64,000 bases of DNA from Azospirillaceae bacterium (GCA_028283825.1 JAPWJW010000004.1:500292-564291), one strand, 5' to 3'. Shown: positions 1 through 8,937, counted from the stretch's first letter. Numbers and translations: made by a program. The notes: generated by a model not told the origin, from the letters alone.

Positions 1-936
1 TGCCCCTGTTCGCCGGCGCGCTCAGCCTCGGCGCCTGCGACCGCAAGGACGCGGACCTGGCTGGTGTCACCCTGCGGGCGGCGACGTACCGGGGCAACCC
101 CGACGCCTTCTTTGACAAGGCGGGTGTGGCCGACTTTCCCTACCAGCTGGAAACGGCGCAGTTCGCCGGCGGCAACCTGATCGCCGAGGCGATCAACGCC
201 CATTCCCTGGACGTGGGCGGCATGAGTGAGATTCCGCCCATCTTCGTGGCCGCCGCCAACCACGGTGCTGCGCATCGTCGCCGTGCTGCAGGGTGACGTG
301 AACAACCAGGTGGTGCTGGTGCCGGGCGATAGCCCGCTGAAGACCAATGCCGACCTGAAGGGCAAACGCGTGGGCTATGTCCGCGCCACCACCTCGCAAT
401 ACATGCTGCTGAAGATCCTGAAGGAACAGGGCCTGACCTTCGCCGACATAACACCCGTGGCCCTGTCGCCGCAGGACGGCCTGGCGGCCTTCCAGCAGGG
501 CAGCCTGGATGCCTGGGTCATCTACGGCGTGGTGGTGCAACTGGCCCGGCAGGCGGGGGCCCGCGTGCTGACCACCGGCCTGAACCGCCTGTCCGGCAAC
601 TACCTGGTGGCGGCCTCCAAGGACGCGCTGGCCGACCCGCTGAAGAAACGCGCCCTGGCCGATTACTTCCAGCGCTACGCCAAGGTGCTGGCTTGGATCG
701 AGGCGGATCCCAAACGCTGGATCGGCATCCGCGCCCAACTGACCAGCATCACCGAGGCGGCGTACGAGCAGGAATACCGGGAACGCAGCGCCGGCTATCG
801 CCTGCTGCCGGTCAGCGACGCGGCCATCGCCTCACAGCAGGACGTGGCCGACACCTTCGCCGCCGCCGGCGTCATTCCCGCCCCCATCGACGTGCGCCCC
901 CTGTGGGACGACAGCCTGCATGAGGCGCTGGTCTAG
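1..936 (+). CDS. Aliphatic sulfonate-type ABC transporter substrate-binding lipoprotein (5'-partial, frameshifted)
   Basis: Periplasmic binding protein of the SsuA/TauA/NrtA family, which captures sulfonates or related anions for an ABC importer. The 5' end lies outside the window. The first visible residues form the end of a lipoprotein signal with lipobox LGAC. The family signature GGMSEIPPIF is read in one frame and VLRIVAVLQGDVNNQVVLVP in the next, so the frame changes near bases 259-265. Deleting one G of the GG at 264-265 restores a continuous protein. The rest (DLKGKRVGYVRATTSQ, then SLDAWVIYG) is typical of the family. No permease or ATPase follows; they could lie to the left of the window. 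Substrate is inferred from the family only. Confidence 0.8.
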
Positions 937-1003
937 GGGTAATTACCATTCCGGTAACTGGGAGTTTTCCAGAGAGGAAATTCTTGGTAATTTAAGAGGG
1001 CAA

Positions 1004-1030
1004 CCGGGGAGAGTTCGTACCTCTCCCCGG
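1004..1030. terminator. Terminator-like hairpin after the ABC binding-protein gene
   Basis: Perfect 10-bp inverted repeat, CCGGGGAGAG at 1004-1013 and CTCTCCCCGG at 1021-1030, with a 7-nt loop. It lies about 70 bases after the stop codon. No T-run follows, so intrinsic termination is uncertain. Confidence 0.45.
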
Positions 1031-1261
1031 CGCCCTTCACCTCCCTAGCTTCAGTTCAACGGCCATGCCGAGGAACCGGAAGCGGAGATGAAGGAAGAAG
1101 GACCGGATTAGCATCCAGGTGTTCCTCTTCCTGTGGCGGGGAGGCGGCCCATCCGCCCCCTGACCACGGGGGAGATATTCCCCGAAAATCGAAGCGCGCA
1201 TCACAGCCTGCCAGGAACATTCTGGCAGTTCTTGGCTGTCCGCGATTTTTCCTGACCCCCA

Positions 1262-1289
1262 TGTCACACCGGGCCCCCGCCATCTCGTC
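1262..1289 (+). promoter_or_regulatory. ECF41-type autoregulated promoter
   Basis: TGTCACA at 1262-1268 and CGTC at 1286-1289, separated by 17 bases, and 39 bases before the AhpD-like start codon. The ECF41 sigma family is known to recognise a TGTCACA/CGTC promoter in front of its own carboxymuconolactone-decarboxylase/sigma operon. The match here sits exactly where autoregulation predicts it. Confidence 0.8.
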
Positions 1290-1328
1290 TTTAGGGCGTG
1301 CACTGACGCACGACCCTGACCGGAGACG

Positions 1329-1799
1329 ATGATGACCACCTCCCACCATGCCCCCCGTCTGCCCAACCATTTCAAGCTGGCGCCCGACACCATCAAGGCC
1401 ATGCTGGCGGTCGAGGCCAGCATCCGGGCCAGCGGGCTGGAGCATAGCCTGTTGGAATTGGTGAAGACCCGCGCCGCGCAGATCAACGGCTGCGCCTTCT
1501 GCCTGCACATGCACGCGACCGATGCCCGTGCGGCCGGTGAGACGGAGATGCGGCTTTACATGCTGCCGGCCTGGCGGGAATCTACCCTGTACACGGATCG
1601 CGAGCGGGCGGCCCTGGCCTGGACCGAGAGCCTGACCCTGTTGGCCCAGACCGGGGCGCCGGATGAGGATTACGCCGTGCTGAAGGCCCAGTTCACCGAC
1701 GTGGAGCAGGTGCAGCTGACGCTGGCCATCGGCGCCATCAATCTGTGGAACCGCTTGCAGGTGGGTTTCCGCGCTGGCCATCCGGAGGTGAAGGCGTGA
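1329..1799 (+). CDS. Carboxymuconolactone decarboxylase / AhpD-like protein (COE partner of ECF41)
   Basis: A 156-residue all-alpha protein of the AhpD-like superfamily. The redox motif is complete: Glu43, then Cys55-Ala-Phe-Cys58 and His62 (CAFCLHMH), as in alkylhydroperoxidase AhpD. Members coupled to ECF41 sigma factors are the CMD type of 'COE' proteins (carboxymuconolactone decarboxylase, oxidoreductase, epimerase), whose substrate is generally unknown. Start chosen at 1329, with GGAG directly upstream; the next codon (1332) is also ATG. The stop overlaps the GTG start of the sigma factor gene, so the two are translationally coupled. An ECF41 promoter motif lies just upstream. Probably a thiol-dependent peroxidase or stress-related redox enzyme. 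Confidence 0.88.
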   Translation: MMTTSHHAPRLPNHFKLAPDTIKAMLAVEASIRASGLEHSLLELVKTRAAQINGCAFCLHMHATDARAAGETEMRLYMLPAWRESTLYTDRERAALAWTESLTLLAQTGAPDEDYAVLKAQFTDVEQVQLTLAIGAINLWNRLQVGFRAGHPEVKA

Positions 1800-2716
1800 C
1801 GCAGGCGGAGGTGACGCCGGACCCCACCGCAGTCTTCCAGGCGCAGCGGCCCCGGCTGGTGCGCCTGGCTTATCGCATGCTGGGGTCGGTGGCGGAGGCG
1901 GAGGACGTGGTGCAGGACGCGTGGCTGCGCTGGTGCCAGGCGGACCACGCGACCGTGACGGCGCCTGCCTCCTTCCTGTCGCGCATCGTCACCCGCCTGT
2001 GCCTGGACACGCTGAAGTCCGCCCGCGTGCGGCGGGAGACCTATGTGGGATCCTGGCTGCCGGAACCCCTGGCCGGTACCGATGAGGACATGGCGGAGGA
2101 TGACCTTAGCCTGACGCTGATGCTGGCGCTGGAACGGCTGTCGCCGCTGGAACGCGCTGCCTTCCTGCTGCACGATGTGTTCGGCGTGGCGCTGGACGAG
2201 GTGGCGGGCACCCTGCACCGCGATGCCGCCGCCGTGCGCCAGCTGGCGTCCCGCGCCCGCCGGCACATCCACGCCGCCCGCCCGCGCTATCCCGTGGCGC
2301 CGGAGGAGGGGGACCGTATCGCCCAGGCCTTCTACGCCGCCTCGCACCTGGGCGACGTGGCGGGTTTGAGCGCCCTGCTGGCCCGCGACGTGGTGCTGTA
2401 TGCCGATGGCGGCGGCAAGGTCCGCGCCTTCTTCAACCCCATCCGCGGCCTGGCCCGCATTGTACGGTTGTTCGCCAGCCTGTCCGCGAAGGGGGAGTTC
2501 ACCTCCGCCATCCTGGTCCGCCCCCTGCGGATCGATGGCCTGCCCGGTTATGTCAGCGTGGAGCGGGGGGCGGTGTTGCAGACCACCGCCTTCGCCATTG
2601 AGGAAGGGCGCATCACCGCCATCTACATCACCCGCAATCCGGAAAAGCTGGCCCGTGTGGCACAAGGCCTGGGCCTGGATACGGCGGGCCAGCCAGTAAG
2701 TCCGCACGCGATCTGA
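1796..2716 (+). CDS. ECF41-family RNA polymerase sigma factor with SnoaL-like C-terminal domain
   Basis: A 306-residue sigma-70 family factor. Region 2 (about residues 15-80) and region 4 (about 108-160) are followed by a roughly 140-residue SnoaL/NTF2-like extension instead of a partner anti-sigma gene. All three hallmark ECF41 motifs are present: WLPEP (87-91) in the sigma2-sigma4 linker, DGGGK (204-208), and NPEKL (281-285) near the C-terminus. In this family the extension acts as a built-in regulator of activity. Start is GTG at 1796, overlapping the upstream stop in GTGA, with GGAGG 8 bases before it. The ECF41-type promoter upstream of the pair predicts positive autoregulation. Confidence 0.93.
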   Translation: MTQAEVTPDPTAVFQAQRPRLVRLAYRMLGSVAEAEDVVQDAWLRWCQADHATVTAPASFLSRIVTRLCLDTLKSARVRRETYVGSWLPEPLAGTDEDMAEDDLSLTLMLALERLSPLERAAFLLHDVFGVALDEVAGTLHRDAAAVRQLASRARRHIHAARPRYPVAPEEGDRIAQAFYAASHLGDVAGLSALLARDVVLYADGGGKVRAFFNPIRGLARIVRLFASLSAKGEFTSAILVRPLRIDGLPGYVSVERGAVLQTTAFAIEEGRITAIYITRNPEKLARVAQGLGLDTAGQPVSPHAI

Positions 2717-2912
2717 AAGGGTCGCAATAATACATCAGATGCCCAAAATATAATTTCAGCCTTCTTGAGTGAAGGACAGGGCGCAAAAAATCCTCTACTG
2801 TCCGGGAAAGCGCTGGAAATTCGGGCGCGCGGCCCAAGTCGCGCGTTTCAGTGCCTGGATGGGGTCGATGGGTGAGATGCCGTATGTAAGGGGGCAGGGG
2901 ACACCGGCCCGA

Positions 2913-4901
2913 ATGAGGCCTGCGCGCCGGACGTTGCTTTCCGCCACCCGCGCCTTGCTGCCGGCATTGGCGCTGGGCCTTGCCCTTTCCGCCTGCTCCA
3001 CATCCTCGGGCGGCGGGGGTGGGGCGGATGTACCCGAAGGCCGGCAAGCGACCCAGCAGGCCAATCCGTTGGGCCAGGCCATGCGGGCCGGTGTCGAGGC
3101 CATCAATGAGGGCGATGCCGCCCGCGCCAATCAGGAATTGGGCCAGGCCATCGCCCGGGACATGAAGAATCCCGCCCTGCATGCTGCCAACGCCCTGGCC
3201 TATCAGTTGCGCGTCCGCGCCGGCGAACGCGACCTGTTCGACCTGGCGGAAACCGGGTATCTGGTGGCGCTGGAACAGCGGCACGATTTCCAAAGTGCGG
3301 CCCTGCAGCTGACCCATCTCTATTTCGACAACCACCGCTACCAGCAGGCCCAGCGGGCCGCCGCCTATGCCCTGGAATTGGACAGCGGCAGCACCGAGGC
3401 CCTCTACCTGCTGGCCGGCGCCTCCTATTACCTGGGTGACGTCGAGATGGCCTTGTGGGCCATCGACAAGGCGCAGGCCCTGGCGCCGCAGGACCCCGTG
3501 GGCATGCGCATGGTGCCCGCGATCTACGCCCAGGCCGGCCTGACCGATGAGGCGCAGGCCTTCCTGGACGCTCATCGCGACGCGTTCACGGGCCAGGCCG
3601 GTGAAGGCCTGTCGCGCCGGCTGGGTGAATGGAAGATCGCCTACGCGGCGGCGGAGGGCGAGGGGCCGGCGGCACGCGCGGGGGCGGCCAAGGCCGGTGA
3701 CGCCAAGGCCGCCAAGGCTGATGCGAAGACCGACACCAAGCCGGCCGATGCCGCCACCACCGACCAGGGGCCGCTGGCCTACGCCTGGTCCGACTGCAAG
3801 CAGCAACTGACCGACAAGGCGGCGGCCACCGCGGCGGCGCCGGCCGCTTCGGGTGAAGCTACAAAGACGGCGGACGAGACGATCGCCCTGACGGCCCTGC
3901 CGTCGCCGTGCAAGGCGCGCGGCATGCCGCGCATGGCGGTGGTGGACGTCACCATCCTGCGCACCGACGATATCCGCAGCAGCACCCACGGCATCAACCT
4001 GCTGGACGGTCTGGCGGTGACCCTTCAGCGCAGCGCCACGCGCACGGTGACCAAGACCACCGATGTGGCCGACAGCACCACCTCGGTCTTCACCCGCACC
4101 GTGGGCCTGGGCACGTCCGCGGCCGGTGCCATCGCCTATTCCCTGAACCTGGCCAACGTGTCGGGGCAGCGGGCGGAGGTGATCGCCAAGCCCAGCCTGA
4201 TCATGCTGGACCGGCAGCCGTCGCAGTTCTTCTCCGGTTCCAACGTGGCCATCGGCGTGGCCGCCAACTCCGGTGGCACCAGCTCGCTGGAACAGATCAA
4301 CATCGGCGTCAGCCTGTCGGTGACGCCCACCTTCATCGACGACAACCAGATGCTGTTGAACGTGAAGGCGGTGCGCACCCTGTTCGAACCCATCACCACC
4401 ACCTCGTCCACCTTCTCGCAGTCGCTGGAGGTGTCGCGCAACATGGTGTCGGCGGCGGCCAATGTCCGGGTCAATGAGACCCTGGTCCTGTCCGGCTTGA
4501 CCGCGCATGAGAACACCAAGAACAATTCGGGCGTCCCCCTGCTGAAGGACATCCCCGGAGTGCAGTACCTGTTTTCCAGCGACTCCACGCAGCTGGTCGA
4601 CCAGACGGTGCTGATCCTGATCACGCCCCGGGCCATCACCACCTACGGCCAGGCGCTGGACAAGATCGACGCCCTGAAGGACGACGGCACGGTCGAGCCC
4701 AAGCTGCTTCAGGAAACCCGCGCCCGCGCGCTGAAGGAACTGGGCGGCCGTTGGCCCACCCTGTACGAGCTGATTCACCAGCTGGACCGCAACGCCCGGG
4801 CGTTTGATACCCGCACCAACGACATCCGGTTCGACGACTGGCAGCAGCCGTCGCACCTGAAGCGCGTGCTGCGCGACGTGGCCGACGCCCTGTATTTTTA
4901 G
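2913..4901 (+). CDS. TPR-containing secretin-family outer-membrane lipoprotein
   Basis: 662 residues from the chosen ATG at 2913, which gives a clean lipoprotein signal (MRPARRTLL through lipobox LSAC). Earlier in-frame ATGs at 2859-2877 are possible. An N-terminal half of TPR-like helical repeats (about residues 45-230) leads into an Ala/Lys-rich linker, then a secretin core: RAEVIAKPSLIMLDRQPS, VSLSVTPTFIDDN and the terminal GVPLLKDIPGVQYLFS followed by VLILITPR. That is the type II/III secretin and PilQ/GspD beta-barrel signature. The short periplasmic N-domains usual in GspD are not evident. No other pilus or secretion genes are in the window, so this is an orphan secretin; what it exports is unknown. 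A frame rich in shadow reading frames, but the family core is unmistakable. Confidence 0.85.
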   Translation: MRPARRTLLSATRALLPALALGLALSACSTSSGGGGGADVPEGRQATQQANPLGQAMRAGVEAINEGDAARANQELGQAIARDMKNPALHAANALAYQLRVRAGERDLFDLAETGYLVALEQRHDFQSAALQLTHLYFDNHRYQQAQRAAAYALELDSGSTEALYLLAGASYYLGDVEMALWAIDKAQALAPQDPVGMRMVPAIYAQAGLTDEAQAFLDAHRDAFTGQAGEGLSRRLGEWKIAYAAAEGEGPAARAGAAKAGDAKAAKADAKTDTKPADAATTDQGPLAYAWSDCKQQLTDKAAATAAAPAASGEATKTADETIALTALPSPCKARGMPRMAVVDVTILRTDDIRSSTHGINLLDGLAVTLQRSATRTVTKTTDVADSTTSVFTRTVGLGTSAAGAIAYSLNLANVSGQRAEVIAKPSLIMLDRQPSQFFSGSNVAIGVAANSGGTSSLEQINIGVSLSVTPTFIDDNQMLLNVKAVRTLFEPITTTSSTFSQSLEVSRNMVSAAANVRVNETLVLSGLTAHENTKNNSGVPLLKDIPGVQYLFSSDSTQLVDQTVLILITPRAITTYGQALDKIDALKDDGTVEPKLLQETRARALKELGGRWPTLYELIHQLDRNARAFDTRTNDIRFDDWQQPSHLKRVLRDVADALYF

Positions 4902-4993
4902 GGCGGAAACCACAATCCACAGATCGTTGATGTCTAATAACATTTCCCTTAAACGAAACTCGTTTTTATAGAACTGTGAAATACGCGAAACGG

Positions 4994-5021
4994 GTGCTCC
5001 ACCATTCGTTTAGCGGAGCAC
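4994..5021 (+). promoter_or_regulatory. Hairpin covering the ribosome binding site of the TonB receptor gene
   Basis: GTGCTCC at 4994-5000 pairs with GGAGCAC at 5015-5021, with a 14-nt loop. The right arm contains the only good Shine-Dalgarno (GGAG, 5015-5018), 9 bases before the ATG at 5028. If the stem forms in the mRNA, it would block initiation. Confidence 0.45.
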
Positions 5022-5027
5022 ATTTTC

Positions 5028-7268
5028 ATGGTTCGTCGGGCACCGGTTTCCCCTCTCGCCGCGTCTTCCCTGCTGCTGGGCGCGGCCTTCTGTGCCTTGG
5101 CGATCCCGGCATCCGCCCAAACCGCCGCACCCGCCCCGGCGGAGGCCCCCGGCGACGCCCCGGTGGCGGATGATGAGGGCGGGGTGCCCGTCATCGTGGT
5201 GACGGCGCAAAAGCGCCAGACCAAGCTGCAGGAAACCCCCATCGCCCTGTCGGCCTATGGCGCCGACGCCCTGCAGGACCAGCATGTCAGCACGGTGCGC
5301 GATCTGGCGGGCCTGGTGCCGGGCCTGACGGTGCCGCGCGGCGGCATCACGCCGACGACGCAGCTGTTCTTCCTGCGCGGCATTGGTGAGACCGACCCCA
5401 TCTTCGACCCCGCCATCGCCCAGTATGTGGACGACGTCTACATCCCGCGTTCCATCGCCGCCTCGCCCTTGCTGGCGGAACTGGAGCGGGTGGAGGTCTT
5501 GCGCGGGCCGCAGGGCACGCTCTATGGCCGCAACACCAGCGCCGGCGCCATCCGCTACATCACCCGCGATCCGGACGGGGAACTGCGCCTGTCGGTGGAT
5601 GCCGGTGTCGGCACCTGGGGCGCGTTCGAAAGCCACGGCTACGTCTCCGGCCCGCTGATCGACAACAAGCTGTTCGCCAGCCTGGCCTATGGCCATGAGC
5701 AGCACGACGGCTACACCCGCGACCCCACCATCAACAAAGATGTGAACGACCTGAACGTGGACAGCGTGCGGGCCAAGCTGCGTCTGCAGGCGACCGACGA
5801 CCTGGACATCCAGCTGACGGTGGATGCCAAGCGTGATCGGTCCACCACCGCCTATTACACGCCGAAGAACCAGCCGGGCGGCGGCTTCGACCCGTCGCTG
5901 TCGTTCGCGGAACCGGACCCGCAGGACAATTCCAATTCCGGCGGGGCGGCGCTACGCATCACCCAGGCGCTGGGCGACAAGGTCACGCTGAAGTCGGTCA
6001 CCGCCTACCGCGCCTTCGGCCAGGCGCCGGTGGCCTATGACAATGACGGTGAGGCCGCGGTCAAGCAGGTGAACTACATCCGCTATTTCGAGAATGAACT
6101 GACGCAGGAGATCCAGGCCAACGGTAGCTGGGGTCCGGTGGACTTCACCAGCGGCCTGTTCTACCTGCACGAAAACTTCTCCTCCGACCGCAACGGCTAC
6201 AGTTACCCCAGCCTGGCCAACCCCCCGCAGGAACAGGTGGGCAATACCAAGACCGACAGCTACGCCGCCTACGGCCAGGGCGATTACCACATCACCGACA
6301 AGCTGACGGGCACGGTGGGCGTGCGCTACACCATCGAAAGCCGTGACTTCACCTATCAGCAGTTCGACGACAATCTCGACGGTTCCCGCATCACCGATGC
6401 CGCCGGCAACCCCATCGTGCCGGCCACCGCTACCAACAAGGCCGGCGCCTTCCAGGCCAAGTCGGACGCCACCTGGTATTCACTGACGCCCAAGTTCGCC
6501 CTCAGCTACCAATGGACGCCCGACCTGCTGACCTACGCCAGCATTTCCAAGGGCTTCAAGGCCGGCGGCTTCGATAACCGCGCCAGCGCCCTGATCAACG
6601 CCCAGCTGCCCTACCAGCCGGAAAAGGTGCAGACCTATGAGGTGGGCGCCAAGACGGAATGGTGGGAACGGCGGGTGCTGGTCAACCTGGCGCTCTATTA
6701 CAACGACTATACCGACCTGCAGGCGACGGCGACCGATCCCGCCACCCTGCGTTCCCGCCGCCTGAACGCGGCGTCGGCCCATACCGAGGGGTTTGAACTG
6801 GAGACGACCTTCGCGCCCTTCGCCGGTTTCCGCTGGGACAACTCCGCCTCCTACACCCTGGCGCTGTATGACGAATTCCTGAATTACGCCGGCATCGGCA
6901 CCAGTGCCACCGGCAACCGCCTGCCCTATGCCCCGCGCTGGACCTTCCGCACCGCCCCCACCTACACCCTGCCGCTGAAGGTGCCGGGGGAGGCGCAGGT
7001 GGGACTGGACGCGCAATACCAGACCCAGGCTTACGCCGACGTGGCCAATTCCTGGCAGGTGGCCATTCCGGCGCAGTGGAACATCAACCTGTTCGCCAAA
7101 TACACGACGGAGGACGAACGCTGGACCTACTCCGCCACCGTGCGCAACCTGGCCGACCGCCGCCTGCCCCAGGGCGGCAGCTACTCCGCCTCGGCCGCCG
7201 GCACGGTCTGGTATTACGTGGAAAGCCCGCCCCGCACCGTGTTCTTCCGCGTCGGGTATAAGCTGTGA
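5028..7268 (+). CDS. TonB-dependent outer-membrane receptor (FyuA/CirA-like class)
   Basis: 746 residues with a Sec signal peptide ending near ASAQ, a TonB box at VPVIVVTAQKR, an N-terminal plug (LQETPIALSAYGADAL; VEVLRGPQGTLYGRNTSAG, the canonical plug signature) and a 22-strand-type barrel ending in an aromatic-rich strand (VFFRVGYKL). Such receptors import siderophores, cobalamin, sugars or other ligands using TonB/ExbBD energy. The sequence alone does not give the ligand. It is alone on its strand between the secretin and a GH64-like gene, with an RBS-masking hairpin upstream. Start ATG at 5028 follows GGAG by 9 bases. Confidence 0.92.
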   Translation: MVRRAPVSPLAASSLLLGAAFCALAIPASAQTAAPAPAEAPGDAPVADDEGGVPVIVVTAQKRQTKLQETPIALSAYGADALQDQHVSTVRDLAGLVPGLTVPRGGITPTTQLFFLRGIGETDPIFDPAIAQYVDDVYIPRSIAASPLLAELERVEVLRGPQGTLYGRNTSAGAIRYITRDPDGELRLSVDAGVGTWGAFESHGYVSGPLIDNKLFASLAYGHEQHDGYTRDPTINKDVNDLNVDSVRAKLRLQATDDLDIQLTVDAKRDRSTTAYYTPKNQPGGGFDPSLSFAEPDPQDNSNSGGAALRITQALGDKVTLKSVTAYRAFGQAPVAYDNDGEAAVKQVNYIRYFENELTQEIQANGSWGPVDFTSGLFYLHENFSSDRNGYSYPSLANPPQEQVGNTKTDSYAAYGQGDYHITDKLTGTVGVRYTIESRDFTYQQFDDNLDGSRITDAAGNPIVPATATNKAGAFQAKSDATWYSLTPKFALSYQWTPDLLTYASISKGFKAGGFDNRASALINAQLPYQPEKVQTYEVGAKTEWWERRVLVNLALYYNDYTDLQATATDPATLRSRRLNAASAHTEGFELETTFAPFAGFRWDNSASYTLALYDEFLNYAGIGTSATGNRLPYAPRWTFRTAPTYTLPLKVPGEAQVGLDAQYQTQAYADVANSWQVAIPAQWNINLFAKYTTEDERWTYSATVRNLADRRLPQGGSYSASAAGTVWYYVESPPRTVFFRVGYKL

Positions 7269-7370
7269 CGGGAGAGTTTATACCCAAGGTAGGTGATTTG
7301 CATTTTAGATAAACTTGAAAAGTGTTATATGTGGATCTCGACACTCCATTAACGTGTAGGGGTTGGGGCC

Positions 7371-8594
7371 ATGAGCACCACGTCAAATGCCGTTCCCGTG
7401 ATCTTCGACAACCAATCCGGCGGTGAGGTCTGGATCCAGTTCCTGAACGGCGTGTTCGGAACCGGCCAGACGGGTGCGGGCGGCACCGTCGCGCTGTCCG
7501 GCGACACCGCCTATTCCCTGAGCGACCTGACGGGACCCGTGCCTGGCCTGCCCGGCCTGGGGAATGTGCCCAATGTCGCCCTCAGCGACTTCACCAACGG
7601 GCGCCTTTACCTGAACGTCGGCAGTGCAGGTCTGCAGAACCTGGGCAATGGTTATCAGCCCGCGTCCGCGACCGTGACCGATCCGAACTACCACACGCCT
7701 TACGCGTATATCGAACTGAACGTCTTCGGCAATCCCGCCAACAACATGGACCTCAGCGACATCGATTTCTTCAGCATGGCGCTGGAGGCCAGCACCTGGC
7801 TGAACGGCCAGCAGGTGGCCGCCATGACCTTCGTGAATTCCGATCCGACGGCCTTGGGCCAGGGGGTGGAGACGTTGGCGACCCTGTCCGGCGGCCAGGC
7901 GGTGGTGGGGCAGATAACCCGGGTGAACGGTCCCGGCCTGGCGCCCGGCTACCACGACTGGACCGACTATTTCACCTATCTGGCCGGCCTGCCGGCCCCG
8001 GTGGCCACCATCGCCGGCACCTATGCCGGCCAGGGCGCCGGCAGCGGCAGCACCACGACGGAACAGACCTATTCGCTGACCGCGACGTTCGACCAGGCCG
8101 CCCAGACCGTCACCCTGTCGGGCAGCGCCAGCGTCGTCGGCGCCACCACCATCGTCCTCACCTACGCCGCGCTGAACCTGCCCACGGGCGTCTATGGCGC
8201 CAACCCGTCCTACAGCGTCAACGGCGGCGCGCAGACCGGCGGCATCGTCAACGATGTCTATGGCTGGGTCGTGGCCGACCTGCTGGCCGGTCTGAACTAC
8301 GGCTTCCTGGGCAGCACGACGCCGGTGAACAGCCAGCCCCTGGGCGCCTACACCTCGTCGCAATGGCTGCAACTGGCGGCCGACACCCCCAGCATCCGGT
8401 TCGGCGGCGCGCAGTCGAACAGCGCTTATTACAATGGTTATGCCGCCCAGATCGCCAAGATGACAGAAGACGCCTACGGCTTTCCCTTCTCTGACCGGGT
8501 GCAGCAACTGCTGCTTTATTTCCCGCCGGCGGGGCAAACGAACGGTGTGGATTACCTGAAGATCACCATCCTGCCGATCAACTATCCTTTGTAA
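7371..8594 (+). CDS. GH64/thaumatin-like fold protein (possible beta-1,3-glucanase)
   Basis: 407 residues. The pattern YIELNVFG followed by NMDLSDIDFFSMALE, and later DVYGWVVADLLAGLNYGFLGS, resembles the GH64 beta-1,3-glucanase/thaumatin-like superfamily, where the Glu of the first strand is catalytic. The middle (about 215-265) is a Gly/Ser/Thr-rich beta region. No signal peptide or membrane segment is visible at the N-terminus (MSTTSNAVPVIFDNQSG), which is odd for a glucan hydrolase; it may be exported by another route or act inside. Start ATG at 7371 follows GGGGTTGGGG. It lies 100 bases after the TonB receptor and might be co-transcribed. Assignment rests on motif resemblance only. Confidence 0.55.
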   Translation: MSTTSNAVPVIFDNQSGGEVWIQFLNGVFGTGQTGAGGTVALSGDTAYSLSDLTGPVPGLPGLGNVPNVALSDFTNGRLYLNVGSAGLQNLGNGYQPASATVTDPNYHTPYAYIELNVFGNPANNMDLSDIDFFSMALEASTWLNGQQVAAMTFVNSDPTALGQGVETLATLSGGQAVVGQITRVNGPGLAPGYHDWTDYFTYLAGLPAPVATIAGTYAGQGAGSGSTTTEQTYSLTATFDQAAQTVTLSGSASVVGATTIVLTYAALNLPTGVYGANPSYSVNGGAQTGGIVNDVYGWVVADLLAGLNYGFLGSTTPVNSQPLGAYTSSQWLQLAADTPSIRFGGAQSNSAYYNGYAAQIAKMTEDAYGFPFSDRVQQLLLYFPPAGQTNGVDYLKITILPINYPL

Positions 8595-8609
8595 TCCAAG
8601 ACCTGGACC

Positions 8610-8654
8610 GGCCTCCACACTATAACGGTTGTATCAATCCGTGGTGTGGAGGCC
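8610..8654. promoter_or_regulatory. 11-bp inverted repeat upstream of the VapB-like gene (probable operator)
   Basis: GGCCTCCACAC (8610-8620) and GTGTGGAGGCC (8644-8654) are perfect inverted repeats 23 bases apart. The right arm contains the ribosome binding site GGAGG (8648-8652) of the downstream antitoxin-like gene. Such palindromes are typical autoregulatory operators of AbrB-type antitoxins, though an mRNA hairpin is equally possible. Confidence 0.6.
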
Positions 8655-8658
8655 GCAT

Positions 8659-8937
8659 ATGGCTGATGTCGCTGAGTTGTTCATGCATGACGGCGATCAG
8701 GCGGTCCGCCTGCCTGACGCCTATCGCTTCAACATCGACGTGAAGGAAGTGTTCATCCGACGCGATCCCAAGACCGGCGACATCATCCTGTCGCGGCGGG
8801 AGGATGACTGGGCCGGTCCGGTCGTCGATGACGAGGGCGTGGAACTGCCGCCCGGCTTCGTCAGCGCCGAGGAACAGGCCCTGGGCGTGCGGGAGGTGAC
8901 GGAGGAGCGGCACCCCCTGGCGGATTGGGAGGAGTGA
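8659..8937 (+). CDS. VapB-type (AbrB/MazE-like) antitoxin without adjacent toxin
   Basis: 92 residues. The N-terminal half (ELFMHDGDQAVRLPDAYRF then EVFIRRDPKTGDIIL) matches the swapped-hairpin AbrB DNA-binding domain of VapB antitoxins (typical core 'GNSQAVRIPKEFRF'). The acidic C-terminal tail (about 50-92) is where antitoxins usually bind the toxin. No PIN-domain VapC follows; the next gene is a dioxygenase. It is either a solitary regulator or a remnant. Start ATG at 8659 sits 6 bases after GGAGG; a TTG at 8629 is less likely because it would place the inverted repeat inside the gene. Confidence 0.78.
   Translation: MADVAELFMHDGDQAVRLPDAYRFNIDVKEVFIRRDPKTGDIILSRREDDWAGPVVDDEGVELPPGFVSAEEQALGVREVTEERHPLADWEE

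Larger units (their letters stand above)
937..1328. other. Intergenic region before the AhpD-like/ECF41 pair
   Basis: About 390 bases without a supportable gene. It holds the hairpin at 1004-1030, a GC-rich stretch around 1140-1170 able to form small stems, and the ECF41-type promoter motif at 1262-1289. Nothing else was recognised. Confidence 0.6.

Noticed and set aside
2628-4943. A 771-codon minus-strand open frame opposite the secretin
   Set aside because: Composition and lack of any domain mark it as a shadow of the secretin gene, which has clear family motifs.
4902-5027. Cobalamin riboswitch before the first TonB receptor
   Set aside because: The region is only about 125 bases and lacks the B12-box pattern; only a short ribosome-site hairpin is seen.
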